NCBI RefSeq assembly: GCF_003851885.1
Contig: NZ_BHZE01000004.1
Span: 85,875 to 149,874 of the forward strand
Length of the DNA stretch: 64,000 nucleotides
Direction of reading: 5' to 3'
Origin: Thermaurantimonas aggregans
Lineage (GTDB): Bacteria; Bacteroidota; Bacteroidia; Flavobacteriales; Schleiferiaceae
The notes beneath the pieces were generated by a model. The model had not been told where the DNA came from and did not search any database. It saw only the letters and a list, made by a program, of their open reading frames with translations. This document shows, in pieces, positions 34,402 through 44,234 of the stretch (position 1 is its first letter; the number at the start of each line of letters is the position of its first letter). The translations under genes and the position numbers were made by a program.

Positions 34402-37134
34402 TTAATTTGCCAAGAACTGACGGAGAACGTATTGTAAGATACCACCGTGTGTATAGTAGGCAATTTCGATTTTTGAGTCGAGGCGGCACATGACCTGGAA
34501 AATCTTTTGGGCACCAGCGTGGTCAGTAGCCGTTACGGTGAGCAGTTTACCCGGTGTAAGACCCTCAGTTATTCCAGATATAGTAAACGTTTCACGACCG
34601 GTGAGGCCAAGGGAGTCAGCATTCTGACCATCGAGGAACTGAAGTGGCATTACACCCATTCCTACCAAGTTTGAGCGATGGATTCGCTCATAGCTCTCTG
34701 CAATTACGGCGCGAATACCGAGTAAATAGGTGCCTTTTGCCGCCCAGTCGCGGGAAGAACCAGAACCGTACTCCTTGCCAGCAAGTACGATAAGGGGTGT
34801 ATTTTCAGCTTTATAACGCATGGCTGTGTCATACACTGTGTCTTCCACGCCTGAGGGTATGTGTACGGAGTACCCTCCCTCACGAGTTGCAATGCGGTTT
34901 TTGATTCGAACGTTGGCAAAAGTACCGCGCACCATCACTTCGTCGTTACCGCGACGTGATCCATAGGAGTTGAAGTCTTTTTTCTCTACCCCGCGAGAAA
35001 TAAGGTACTTGCCGGCGGCAGAATCTTCTTTAAAAGAACCGGCAGGCGAAATATGGTCGGTAGTGACGCTATCGCCGAGCCAGAGAAGAACACGTGCACC
35101 TTCGATATCTGTGGGAGTAGAAGGTGTGTCGGGTAGATTTTTGAAGAAGGGTGCTTCTTTGATGTAGGTAGATGAACTATCCCATTGGAAGGTTTTTCCT
35201 GTGGGTGCATCGAGGGCTTGCCATTGCTCATCGCCTTCGAAGATGGTTGAATAGCTGCGCTTGAAATCCTCTGGTGTAATAACGCGGGTAATGGTAGCGC
35301 GAATTTCCTCTTCTGAGGGCCAGATGTCGCGCAAATAGACGGGCTCGAGATTGGGATCATACCCAATGGGTTCATTAAGTAAGTCAATATCCACTCTACC
35401 GGCAATAGCATACGCAACTACCAGTATGGGCGACATAAGGAAGTTCATCTTGACCTGAGGGTGTACCCGGGCTTCAAAGTTGCGGTTACCTGAGAGCACT
35501 GAGGCTACGACAAGGTCGTTCTCGTCAATGGCTTTAGCAATTGGAGCTGGAAGTGGACCGGAGTTTCCGATGCAAGAAGTACAGCCATAACCGACTACGT
35601 GGAATCGAAGTGCTTCCAGGTCAGTGAGCAAACCTGAGCGCTCGAGGTAGTCGGTTACTACTTTAGAGCCGGGTGCTAAAGAAGTCTTTACCCAGGGCTT
35701 TACATTCAAACCACGCTCGCGAGCTTTGCGCGCGAGAATACCAGCACCGATCATTACGGAAGGGTTCGAAGTATTGGTACACGATGTGATGGCTGCTATC
35801 ACCACGCTGCCGTCGGATATTTGTTCGGTTTCCGTGCCAATTCTCACTGCAGCCGTGCGGAGGGTTTTCACATCCTCAGTCACTGCTATATCTGCATCTA
35901 CTTCCACAAGCTCACCGCGCTCTTCTACTGGCAGATACCTGCGGCCGTAGTTGGTTTCAAGAAGTGAAATGAATTTACTCTTAAATTCTTTGAGCAAGAT
36001 TTTGTCTTGCGGACGCTTCGGTCCGGAAACAGTAGGTTCAATAGTGGAGAGGTCGAGCTCGATGAGTTGCGAGTATTGGATTTGAGCGTTGTCGTCGCGC
36101 CAGAGGAGGTTGGCTTTGCAATAGTCTTCAACCAGCTTTACCGTTTCTTCGCTACGGTTGGTAGTGCGCATGTATTCGAGCGTGCGATCGTCGATGGGGA
36201 AATAGGTAATGGTACAGCCAAACTCGGGCGACATGTTAGAGATTGTAGCGCGGTCAGGTACTGAAAGATTGGCCAAGCCAGGTCCAAACACCTCTACAAA
36301 CTTGCCGACTACCTTATGTCGACGGAGCAGCTCAGTAATGGTAAGCACCAAATCAGTAGCTGTAGTGCCTACGGGTAGGCTACCTGTGAGTTTAAGACCC
36401 ACTACTTCAGGCGTAATAAAGTAAATCGGCTGACCGAGCAATGCTGCTTCGGCTTCGATACCGCCTACACCCCAGGCAACAACGCCAATACCATTCACCA
36501 TCGGGGTATGTGAATCTGTACCTACCAGGGTGTCGGGGAAGGCTACACCATCGCGCACAATTACGCCGGTAGCCAAGTATTCCAGATTTACCTGGTGGCA
36601 TATACCCATGCCCGGAGGCACAACCGAGAAGTTTTTAAAAGACTTCTGTGCCCACTTGAGCAGCTGATAGCGCTCGCGGTTACGCTCGTACTCTACTTCG
36701 ACGTTTTTCTTGTATGCGTAGCTTGTACCAAAAAAGTCAACGATTACGGAGTGGTCAATGACTAAATCAACAGGAATAAGCGGGTTTATGGTGTCAGGCG
36801 ACTTGCCACGACGGGCAACTTCATCGCGAATAGAAGCGATATCCACTACCGCCGGCACACCGGTGAAATCTTGCATCAGAACACGACCGGGTTTGAAGGG
36901 AATTTCCTTATCCGGCGGTGTGGGCTGCCAATGCAGGATAGTTTCGATGTTCTCGCGTGTAATCCCGAAATCGTCGAAATTGCGCAGGGCATTTTCCAAT
37001 AAAATTCGGATCGAATACGGCAAGTGAGAAACTTTGTGGCCTGCTTGCTCCAATGCCTTAAGAGAATAATATTTAAATGTACCCGAAGCTGTTTTTAGCT
37101 CGCGTACGATACCAAAAATATCGTTATTTTCCAT
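34402..37134 (-). CDS. acnA: Aconitate hydratase AcnA
   Basis: 910 residues. Catalyses citrate to isocitrate in the TCA cycle with a [4Fe-4S] cluster. This is the AcnA/IRP1-type, not AcnB. Visible are the QDFTGVPAVVDIASIRD start region, TDSHTPMVNGIGVVAWGVGGIEAEA, the cluster cysteines in AITSCTNTSNPSVM and YGCTSCIGNSGPL, and the C-terminal swivel domain with GKEYGSGSSRDWAAKGT. The length is normal. The paired dps gene directly upstream (24-base gap, same strand) suggests a shared transcript, plausible because both are iron-related. Many frames on the opposite strand are artefacts of codon usage. Confidence 0.96.
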   Translation of the reverse strand: MENNDIFGIVRELKTASGTFKYYSLKALEQAGHKVSHLPYSIRILLENALRNFDDFGITRENIETILHWQPTPPDKEIPFKPGRVLMQDFTGVPAVVDIASIRDEVARRGKSPDTINPLIPVDLVIDHSVIVDFFGTSYAYKKNVEVEYERNRERYQLLKWAQKSFKNFSVVPPGMGICHQVNLEYLATGVIVRDGVAFPDTLVGTDSHTPMVNGIGVVAWGVGGIEAEAALLGQPIYFITPEVVGLKLTGSLPVGTTATDLVLTITELLRRHKVVGKFVEVFGPGLANLSVPDRATISNMSPEFGCTITYFPIDDRTLEYMRTTNRSEETVKLVEDYCKANLLWRDDNAQIQYSQLIELDLSTIEPTVSGPKRPQDKILLKEFKSKFISLLETNYGRRYLPVEERGELVEVDADIAVTEDVKTLRTAAVRIGTETEQISDGSVVIAAITSCTNTSNPSVMIGAGILARKARERGLNVKPWVKTSLAPGSKVVTDYLERSGLLTDLEALRFHVVGYGCTSCIGNSGPLPAPIAKAIDENDLVVASVLSGNRNFEARVHPQVKMNFLMSPILVVAYAIAGRVDIDLLNEPIGYDPNLEPVYLRDIWPSEEEIRATITRVITPEDFKRSYSTIFEGDEQWQALDAPTGKTFQWDSSSTYIKEAPFFKNLPDTPSTPTDIEGARVLLWLGDSVTTDHISPAGSFKEDSAAGKYLISRGVEKKDFNSYGSRRGNDEVMVRGTFANVRIKNRIATREGGYSVHIPSGVEDTVYDTAMRYKAENTPLIVLAGKEYGSGSSRDWAAKGTYLLGIRAVIAESYERIHRSNLVGMGVMPLQFLDGQNADSLGLTGRETFTISGITEGLTPGKLLTVTATDHAGAQKIFQVMCRLDSKIEIAYYTHGGILQYVLRQFLAN

Positions 37135-37158
37135 AATAATTTGCGTTATGAGGGGGCA

Positions 37159-37635
37159 TTACTTATTTAAGAAAGCTGAATACATCCAGCTAAGTTTTTC
37201 CTGCTCGCGAATATAGTCACTCATAAGCGCATTGGTGCCTTCATCGTTGGCATCGGCAGAGAGGTCGAGCAATTCACGCTGGCTGGAAATAAGTATTTTA
37301 AATGCTTCAAGTATTCCTTTTACACATTCTCTTCCATCGAACACGTTTTCATCTGGTTTAATAGTAGCATTTTTTAGAATAGTAGCATAAGAATGATAGG
37401 GTGTTTGCCCCAGGGTAAGAATGCGCTCTGCTACTTCATCAATTTTCACAATTAAATCGTTGTATAATTCTTCAAATTTCATATGCAATTCGAAAAATTT
37501 TTCACCACGAATATTCCAATGATATCCGCGAACATTCATGTAAAAAACAGAGTAATTGGCCAACAACTTATTGAGTTTTTCTGCTAAAACTTTTGCTTTT
37601 TCCTTTTCTATTCCAATAATATTCAGATTTTCCAT
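37159..37635 (-). CDS. dps: Dps-family ferritin-like protein
   Basis: 158 residues forming a four-helix bundle that assembles into a 12-mer, oxidises Fe(II) with H2O2 and stores iron, protecting DNA. The inter-subunit ferroxidase ligands are all present with the canonical spacing: His39 (in RGYHWNIRG), His51, Asp66 and Glu70. The family start VLAEKLNKLLANYSVFYMNVRG is visible. There is no basic N-terminal DNA-binding tail, so DNA binding is uncertain. It lies upstream of acnA and has a -7 box. Confidence 0.94.
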   Translation of the reverse strand: MENLNIIGIEKEKAKVLAEKLNKLLANYSVFYMNVRGYHWNIRGEKFFELHMKFEELYNDLIVKIDEVAERILTLGQTPYHSYATILKNATIKPDENVFDGRECVKGILEAFKILISSQRELLDLSADANDEGTNALMSDYIREQEKLSWMYSAFLNK

Positions 37636-37653
37636 AATTTTTTGATTTTAGGT

Positions 37654-37661
37654 CAAAGGTA
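37654..37661 (-). promoter_or_regulatory. -7 box of dps
   Basis: On the minus strand TACCTTTG matches TAnnTTTG, 18 bases before the dps start. No good -33 box is visible, so an activator may be needed. Confidence 0.45.
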
Positions 37662-37714
37662 CTTTTTAATGACTTAGAAGCCTATTAAAATCTTTTATTT
37701 AGAATAGTTCTATA

Positions 37715-40297
37715 TTATGATTTTTTTAGTACAACACCTTTGATTTCATTCAACTTTATAAGTGCTTCTATAGGTGTGATAGCATTGAGGTCAAGGTTGC
37801 GCAGTGAGGCTCGTATTTCTTCGAGCACGGTATCCTCGAGCTGAAAGAGGGAAAGCTGTATTTCGCGGGGCATCTGTTTAGTGTGTTCTTTAGATCGCTC
37901 TTCGAGCTTTTCAAGCATCTGGCGGGCATGCTGTATGACAAGTGCTGGTAAACCAGCCATCTGGGCCACATGGATTCCAAAAGAATGTTCGCTACCACCA
38001 GGTACTAGCTTGCGAAGAAATACGATGGTATTTTTTGCTTCTTTTACGCTGATAGAAAAATTTTTGATGCGCTCAAACTGGCTCTCCATCTCATTCATCT
38101 CGTGGTAATGAGTGGCAAATAAGGTGAAAGGCCTGTGAGGATGATCATGTAGGTAGCGGGCAATAGACCAAGCAATTGATATGCCGTCGTAGGTACTTGT
38201 ACCGCGTCCTATTTCATCGAGCAGTACAAGCGATTTTTCAGATATATTGTTTAGAATGAGCGATGTCTCAATCATTTCTACCATAAAGGTGGACTCGCCC
38301 TGCGAAATGTTGTCAGAGGCACCCACACGCACAAATATTCTGTCAAGAGGTGTAAGTGTCGCACTTTCAGCGGGAACGAAGCTGCCAATCTGTGCAAGGA
38401 GACAAATTAAGGCAGTTTGCCTAAGCAAGGCTGATTTGCCCGACATGTTCGGTCCGGTAATCATCATCACCTGGCAATTTTCTTTGTCGAGAAGAACATC
38501 GTTAGGAATATAATCTTTGCCGGGTGGTAGTTTTTGCTCAATTACCGGATGGCGACCCGCCTTAATGTCGATTACTGTGTTCTCCGTCAACACAGGTCGG
38601 GCATAGTTCATTTCTAGTGCCAGCTGGGCCAGAGCCACATAAATATCTGTTTCAGCCAATACCCGTGCACACTGTTGCAATGCTGGCAACGAGAGCATCA
38701 ATTGCTCGATCAACTCAGAAAAGAGCTGAGTTTCAATGGCTGCAATTTTTTCCTCAGCTGTTAGAATCTTTTCTTCGAAGATTTTCAGCTCTTCTGTGAT
38801 GTATCGCTCGGCGTTTACTAAGGTTTGCTTTCGAATCCAATGCGCAGGCACTTTGTCTTTATGCGTATTTCGCACCTCAATGTAGTAGCCAAACACATTG
38901 TTGAAAGCCACTTTTAGATTCGATATTCCAGTAGATGCACTTTCGCGCTGCTGCAAGTCGAGTAAGAAGTTCTGGGCATTTTCGCGAAGCCTTCGCAGTT
39001 CATCGAGCTGAGCATCTACACCCTCTTTTATCACATTGCCCTTGTTCACAGCTACAGGAGCGTCTTCGTGCAGGCGGCTCAACAACAACTGCCGCACACC
39101 CGATGTGTGTGGCATTCTCCTTGCCAGGCGTTGAGTAGCTGCCCCCTCTACAGAGAGAAGAGAAGTGATTTCTTCAGCCACAGCTAAGCTACGGGCTAAG
39201 ATCATCAGCTCTTTTGGGGTGGCTTTTTGAGTGGCAATTTTTGAAGCGATCCTCTCGATATCAATGAGCTGCGAAAGTTTCTCTCCCAACTGCCGCAAGC
39301 TGTCCACATGGTTTACAAACCACTCTACCATGTCGAGCCGCTCGTTGATTTTGTCTGAATTTTTGAGCGGAAACGAAACCCAGCGCTTTAGCATGCGCGA
39401 ACCCATTGGGGTGTGCGTGCGGTCGATTACATCGAGCAGGCAAGTGCCGTCTGGCGAGAGGGATTGAAAAACCTCCAGATTGCGAAACGTAAAGCGATCG
39501 AGCCACAGGTGATCTTCATTTCCGATGCGCTGAATAGATGAAATGTGTGATAGATCTTTCTGCTGTGCTTCGCGCATGTAGTGTAATGCTGCACCAGCCG
39601 CCACAGCAGCTGCTTGATATTGATCGAGTCCAAAGCCTTTTAAAGTACTTACCTTAAACTGCTGCAGTACCTGCTCTTCGGCATAAGTGCCTCTATAGAT
39701 CCAATCGTCAAGACAGTACTGAAAGCCTACCAACGAAATCAGCGGTTCTAGTTTTTCGAAGGCTTTTTTTGGATACAAGATCTCCCCCGGCTTTGTTGAA
39801 GAGAGAATTTTTTCTATATCAGTAGCGCTGCCTTGTGCATAGTAAAATTCCCCAGTCGATATATCGACCAAGGCTAAGCCTATTTCTGTTTCGCCGGCAA
39901 CGATCGAAGCCAAAAAATTGTTTGACCGCGAGGGAAGTAGATTATCGCTAAGCGCAAGACCAGGAGTTACGAGCTCAGTTACGCCCCGCTTCACAATTTT
40001 TTTGGCCATCTTGGGATCTTCTAGTTGGTCGCACACTGCCACGCGATAGCCTGCGCGCACCAGTCGTGGCAAATAAACCTCCAACGAATGGTGCGGAAAA
40101 CCAGCCAACTCCACCTCCGCTGCTGCCCCGTTCGACCGCTTGGTCAGCACTATGTCGAGCGCTCGTGCCGTTTTAATGGCATCTTCGCCAAACGTCTCAT
40201 AAAAATCGCCTATTCTAAAGAGCAATATCGCATCCGGGTATTTTGCCTTAATGCTGTAATATTGCTTCATCAGCGGGGTGTCAGCTCCTTTGCTCAA
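37715..40297 (-). CDS. mutS: DNA mismatch repair protein MutS
   Basis: 860 residues. Recognises mismatches and small loops. The mismatch-binding motif FYE is in RIGDFYETFGEDA (about 28-36). The core and lever region is typical of MutS1 (FGYYIEVRNTHKDKVP in the clamp region). The ATPase has Walker A GPNMSGKS (about 612-619), LLDEIGRGTSTYDG and the ATHYHEM motif. This is MutS1 by its N-terminal domain, not MutS2. The start codon lies 18 bases from the start of the divergent trmH gene, so both promoters must overlap the opposing coding sequences. Confidence 0.97.
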   Translation of the reverse strand: MSKGADTPLMKQYYSIKAKYPDAILLFRIGDFYETFGEDAIKTARALDIVLTKRSNGAAAEVELAGFPHHSLEVYLPRLVRAGYRVAVCDQLEDPKMAKKIVKRGVTELVTPGLALSDNLLPSRSNNFLASIVAGETEIGLALVDISTGEFYYAQGSATDIEKILSSTKPGEILYPKKAFEKLEPLISLVGFQYCLDDWIYRGTYAEEQVLQQFKVSTLKGFGLDQYQAAAVAAGAALHYMREAQQKDLSHISSIQRIGNEDHLWLDRFTFRNLEVFQSLSPDGTCLLDVIDRTHTPMGSRMLKRWVSFPLKNSDKINERLDMVEWFVNHVDSLRQLGEKLSQLIDIERIASKIATQKATPKELMILARSLAVAEEITSLLSVEGAATQRLARRMPHTSGVRQLLLSRLHEDAPVAVNKGNVIKEGVDAQLDELRRLRENAQNFLLDLQQRESASTGISNLKVAFNNVFGYYIEVRNTHKDKVPAHWIRKQTLVNAERYITEELKIFEEKILTAEEKIAAIETQLFSELIEQLMLSLPALQQCARVLAETDIYVALAQLALEMNYARPVLTENTVIDIKAGRHPVIEQKLPPGKDYIPNDVLLDKENCQVMMITGPNMSGKSALLRQTALICLLAQIGSFVPAESATLTPLDRIFVRVGASDNISQGESTFMVEMIETSLILNNISEKSLVLLDEIGRGTSTYDGISIAWSIARYLHDHPHRPFTLFATHYHEMNEMESQFERIKNFSISVKEAKNTIVFLRKLVPGGSEHSFGIHVAQMAGLPALVIQHARQMLEKLEERSKEHTKQMPREIQLSLFQLEDTVLEEIRASLRNLDLNAITPIEALIKLNEIKGVVLKKS

Positions 40298-40315
40298 TGT
40301 TTCAGCGTTTTCAGT

Positions 40316-40864
40316 ATGCAGAAGATTCCAAACGAAGCCCTGGGCAGGCTTGATGTAGAAACATTCAAACAGGCTCCAAAAATACCACTGACCATCGTAT
40401 TAGACAGCGTGCGCTCTATGCACAATGTAGGCTCCATCTTCCGCACGGCCGATGCCTATCGCATCGAAAAAATTCTGCTTTGCGGTACTACCCCCACCCC
40501 ACCCCATCGCGAAATACACAAAACCGCGCTTGGTGCTACTGAATCGGTTGAATGGGCTTACTATCCTGACATCCTACAGACCCTAGGTAATTTAAAAAAA
40601 GCTGGCTATACACTTATAGCCATCGAGCAGGCCACCGATGCCATTACTCCAGCTGATGTACCGCATATCTGCCTTCAGCATCAGAAATTCGCTCTCATCT
40701 TCGGTCACGAAGTTTTGGGCGTAAGCCAAGAAGCCATCGACCAGTGCGACTATTGCCTCGAATTGCCGCAATACGGCACTAAGCACTCGCTCAACATTTC
40801 CGTATGCGCTGGCATAGTGTTGTATGAATTTTTCAATAATCTCCGCGCCCGAATCAGTCTCTAA
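40316..40864 (+). CDS. TrmH/SpoU-family RNA 2'-O-methyltransferase
   Basis: 182 residues from the ATG at 40316 (MQKIPNEALGRLD); the upstream part of the open frame runs antisense to mutS. The SPOUT fold is recognised by motif 1 LDSVRSMHNVGSIFRTADAY (about 27-46), motif 2 FALIFGHEVLGVSQEAID and motif 3 LPQYGTKHSLNISVCAGIVLYEF with the trefoil knot. It methylates a ribose in tRNA or rRNA using SAM; the exact target (TrmH G18 or another) is not decided by the sequence. It is monocistronic and divergent from mutS. Confidence 0.92.
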   Translation: MQKIPNEALGRLDVETFKQAPKIPLTIVLDSVRSMHNVGSIFRTADAYRIEKILLCGTTPTPPHREIHKTALGATESVEWAYYPDILQTLGNLKKAGYTLIAIEQATDAITPADVPHICLQHQKFALIFGHEVLGVSQEAIDQCDYCLELPQYGTKHSLNISVCAGIVLYEFFNNLRARISL

Positions 40865-41295
40865 ACCTTAGCAGAGTCCTCTTTAATCCTTTCTGCCCCA
40901 GTAGTTTTATTCTTTTGATTTTATTTATTTGGGGGCTCCTGACTTCTTTGCCTTGCCCAGTAGTTCGTGCTTGGCCAAACAAAGCATCGAAATTTGACTT
41001 CATTTGTGAATACCCATTCCAATGCCTCACTCGTCATTGGCCATGGACCACATTAAAAGAACACAGATAAACACAAATTTTTATGGAATTGACACCGATC
41101 AGATTTTCATTTTGTAGCCATAAAAGATCAAGAAATTCTATGTTCTATAAATTAACTTCATCCAAAAAACTAAGTGATAATGGCCCATTTGATCACCATA
41201 TTTTAAGAAGTTATTGTACATTCTCAAGTTTGTTATTAAAGTCAATTTCGAATCACAACATTTTACCACGATCTTTAACTGCCGATGCGCAGAGA
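40865..41295. other. Gene-free region, possibly degenerate repeat
   Basis: About 430 bases between the convergent trmH and YdiJ-like genes. I see no credible gene. The stretch near 41055-41105 (AACACAGATAAACACAAAT followed by TTATGGAATTGACACCGATC) resembles intergenic repeats with CACAGAT-type units that I know from Bacteroidota, but it is single-copy here. Two overlapping plus-strand frames (79 and 98 codons) look non-coding. Confidence 0.4.
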
Positions 41296-44175
41296 TTAAT
41301 TCACAATCTCCACCCAGTGTAGAGCCTTTCTACCCACCCCATCAGCGATCTGATGCCGGCACGAGGTCCCCACTGCCACTACAAGCTCCATATCATTCAA
41401 ACTACGCAGATATGGGAATAATACCATTTCGCCGATCTTCATGCTCAAATCGAAGTGTTCTTTTTCATACCCAAAGCTGCCAGCCATTCCGCAGCATCCA
41501 CTCGGAATAATTTTTACCTTATAACCAAAAAACTCCAAAACTTCACGCGTATAACGCAACGAGCTCAACGCCTTCTGATGACAATGGCCATGCACATGCA
41601 CCGTTTTTACGTCCTTTTCCTCATACAGCTTTTTTAATCTGCCCGCCTTAATCTCTCGTGCGAAAAATTCATCCAAAAGCAAAACATTTTGTGCCAATCT
41701 TTTTGCCTTTTCCCATAATCGTTGGCGAACAATCCTCGGATATTCATCTCTAAAAGACAAAATGGCCGATGGTTCTATGCCTACAAGCGGAACATTTTCA
41801 TTCACAATCTCTGAGAATATTTTCACATTTCGTTCTGCCACTTTTCTAGCCTCTGGGAGTAGCCCTTTGGAAATCATCGCTCTACCACTCGACGCGTGTC
41901 TCACAAATTTTACTTCATACCCATATCGCTGCAGAAGTTCAATGGCCTTTATACCAATACGTGGCTCATTGTAATTAATAAATTCATCTAGAAAAAAGTA
42001 AACTGAACCTACCGGATCCTTTGGATTTTTCTGCAGTGTTTTGTTGATCTGTTTCTGGAGAGGTGTTTTAGCAAATGTGGGTAATTTCCTTTGCGTGGCT
42101 ATTCCAACCAACCTCTTAATCAAATCACCGGTAATTCGGTTCTCAAGTAGAGCATTTGAAAAGCTAGGCAACAGCGATGCCCAGCGCGCTAGAAGGTCAA
42201 AATGCCCAAAAAACAAAGTGCTTAGCGATTTGCCATGAACGCTCTGATACTGATAGAGCCATTCACTCTTCATAGAGGCCATATCCACATTGCTCGGGCA
42301 TTCGCGCGTGCACCCTTTGCACGCCAAACACAAGTCCATCACCTCTTTCAATTCCGGATGTGCAAAACCCTTTTTGCCGTTAGCAGCACCTGAAACAAAT
42401 TCGCGGAGTGCGTTTGCTCTAGCTCGGGTTGTATCCTTTTCATCGAGTGTGGCTTGATACGAAGGGCACATCGTGCCTCCCGTCGAAAAGGGCTTTCGAC
42501 AATCTCCCGACCCATTACATTTTTCTACCGCTGCCAGAAATCCCCCCTCATTTCCGTAATCAAAAAAGGTGTCGATGGTCTGGAGTGGAGTTGATGGATC
42601 CTCGCGTAGCGAGGTATCCATAGGTGGGGCATTTACTATTTTGCCGGGATTAAATAAATTGTATGGATCAAAAATTTGCTTTACTTTCAAGAAAGCTTCA
42701 TAGATCCGAGAGCCATAAAACTCTTCGATAAACTCAGCCCTTACACGGCCATCACCGTGCTCACCGGAGAGGGATCCGTTGTATTTTTTCACCAATCTAG
42801 CTGATTCTGTACTGATCTGCCGCAAATGTTTATATCCCTGGAGTTCTCGCAGATTGAGAATAGGTCTTAAGTGAATTTCTCCAGCCCCGGCGTGTGCATA
42901 ATGAACCGAACGTTGGCCAAATTTTTCCATCATTTGGTCGAATTCGTCGATATAGTCAGGCAGGTCTTCGATATCAACAGCAGTGTCCTCAATACAAGCT
43001 ATGGCCTTTGCCGGTCCAGGGATGTTTGAAAGTAGTCCGAGTCCCGCAGCTCTTAGCGACCAGATTTTTTCAGCATCTTCATTCCATAATACCGGAAAGG
43101 CATAGCCGAGATTTGCTTCTTTGAGGCGCGCGATAGTCGTTTCTGCTGCTTTTTGCAGTTCCCCCATTTCATCCGCTCTTAGCTCAACGGCCAAAATCGC
43201 TTCAGGATCGCCCTCTATAAAAAATCGGTTTTCGCGTTGTTCTAAATTTTCTTTTGTGCAATCAAGAATGATTTTATCAACCAATTCACAGGCATATGGG
43301 CTTACTTTCATCACCTCTTTGGCTGCCTCCATGCTCTGCCGAATGGTAGTAAAATGCGCACAAATCACAGCAACTTCTTTTGGTGGAAGCCGATCCAGCT
43401 TCAGAGTAATTTCTGTCATTAATAGTAAGGTGCCCTCTGATCCTGAGATCAGTTTTGCGAGATTTAGCCGATCTGTTCCTTTTCCAAAGTCTAGTTGATC
43501 GATCAAAACATCCAATGCGTATCCAGTATTTCTGCGATGAATTGTTCTTTTTGGAAAATTTTTTTGAACATCATCTACCAAGGCTGTATCAGATAGAAGT
43601 TCAATCATTGAACTCTGAATGGAATGGGGAGCTTTACCCTCTGAAAGTTCAATTACCTCCCCATTAGAAAGAACACCTCTGATAGACAATACTTTATCGC
43701 GCGTCACACCGTACTTAATAGAAGTGGAGCCTGAAGAATTATTGGCCACCATACCACCGAGCATACACCTGTTAGATGTAGAAGTATTTGGACCGAAAAA
43801 CCAACCATATGGTTTGAGCATTTCATTTAGTGAATCGCGTATCACTCCAGGTTGAACCTTCACTATTCCATTTTTCAAATCAAGGTGCAACACTCGAGTC
43901 ATATATTTTGACATATCGGCCACCACTCCACTGCCGACACACTGACCTGCAAGTGAAGTTCCAGCAGTACGAGGAATGATTGATATGCTTTTCTCTCTAC
44001 AGGTATCTACCAAAATTTTTACATCTTGCTCATCGCGTGGATAAACCACAGCCAGTGGATACTCTTTATAGATACTCGCGTCAGTAGCATAAAGAGCCCT
44101 GCGCAGTATATCATCGTAAACTTCGCCTTTAAATCCCCTGCTTAATAATTCAATATTAAAATCGCTTCCGTACAT
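41296..44175 (-). CDS. FAD/Fe-S dehydrogenase, YdiJ-like (2-hydroxyacid dehydrogenase)
   Basis: 959 residues fusing GlcD-like and GlcF-like parts. The FAD-binding PCMH domain (about 35-250) has YPRDEQDVKILVDTCREK and PRTAGTSLAGQCVGSG. The oxidase C-domain covers about 260-540. A ferredoxin-like part has GSGDCRKPF and CLACKGCTRECPSNVDM. The C-terminal CCG domains contain HGHCHQKAL and CCGMAGSFGYE. This organisation matches YdiJ of E. coli and related D-2-hydroxyglutarate or D-lactate dehydrogenases feeding electrons to the quinone pool. Substrate not decided. It lies downstream of coxA but is separated by a terminator. Confidence 0.88.
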   Translation of the reverse strand: MYGSDFNIELLSRGFKGEVYDDILRRALYATDASIYKEYPLAVVYPRDEQDVKILVDTCREKSISIIPRTAGTSLAGQCVGSGVVADMSKYMTRVLHLDLKNGIVKVQPGVIRDSLNEMLKPYGWFFGPNTSTSNRCMLGGMVANNSSGSTSIKYGVTRDKVLSIRGVLSNGEVIELSEGKAPHSIQSSMIELLSDTALVDDVQKNFPKRTIHRRNTGYALDVLIDQLDFGKGTDRLNLAKLISGSEGTLLLMTEITLKLDRLPPKEVAVICAHFTTIRQSMEAAKEVMKVSPYACELVDKIILDCTKENLEQRENRFFIEGDPEAILAVELRADEMGELQKAAETTIARLKEANLGYAFPVLWNEDAEKIWSLRAAGLGLLSNIPGPAKAIACIEDTAVDIEDLPDYIDEFDQMMEKFGQRSVHYAHAGAGEIHLRPILNLRELQGYKHLRQISTESARLVKKYNGSLSGEHGDGRVRAEFIEEFYGSRIYEAFLKVKQIFDPYNLFNPGKIVNAPPMDTSLREDPSTPLQTIDTFFDYGNEGGFLAAVEKCNGSGDCRKPFSTGGTMCPSYQATLDEKDTTRARANALREFVSGAANGKKGFAHPELKEVMDLCLACKGCTRECPSNVDMASMKSEWLYQYQSVHGKSLSTLFFGHFDLLARWASLLPSFSNALLENRITGDLIKRLVGIATQRKLPTFAKTPLQKQINKTLQKNPKDPVGSVYFFLDEFINYNEPRIGIKAIELLQRYGYEVKFVRHASSGRAMISKGLLPEARKVAERNVKIFSEIVNENVPLVGIEPSAILSFRDEYPRIVRQRLWEKAKRLAQNVLLLDEFFAREIKAGRLKKLYEEKDVKTVHVHGHCHQKALSSLRYTREVLEFFGYKVKIIPSGCCGMAGSFGYEKEHFDLSMKIGEMVLFPYLRSLNDMELVVAVGTSCRHQIADGVGRKALHWVEIVN

Positions 44176-44190
44176 AAAAATGTGACAATA

Positions 44191-44215
44191 AAAAAACCCG
44201 CCAAAAGGCGGGTTT
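44191..44215 (-). terminator. Rho-independent terminator of the act-cox operon
   Basis: AAACCCGCC and GGCGGGTTT form a 9-bp stem with loop TTTT on the minus strand, followed by a T run. It lies 20 bases after the coxA stop and just before the YdiJ-like gene. Confidence 0.88.
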
Positions 44216-44234
44216 AAATTTCGTTCAGACTTTT

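Noticed and set aside
34704..37027. Several frames of 60-140 codons on both strands inside acnA
   Set aside because: acnA is a clear 910-residue gene; these are shadow frames caused by its codon usage.
40025..40315. 97-codon upstream extension of the TrmH-type gene
   Set aside because: It runs antisense to the start of mutS and lacks family similarity; the SPOUT domain starts after the ATG at 40316.
41083..41510. Frames of 79 and 98 codons downstream of the TrmH gene
   Set aside because: No motif; they partly overlap the YdiJ-like gene in antisense and may be remains of an intergenic repeat.
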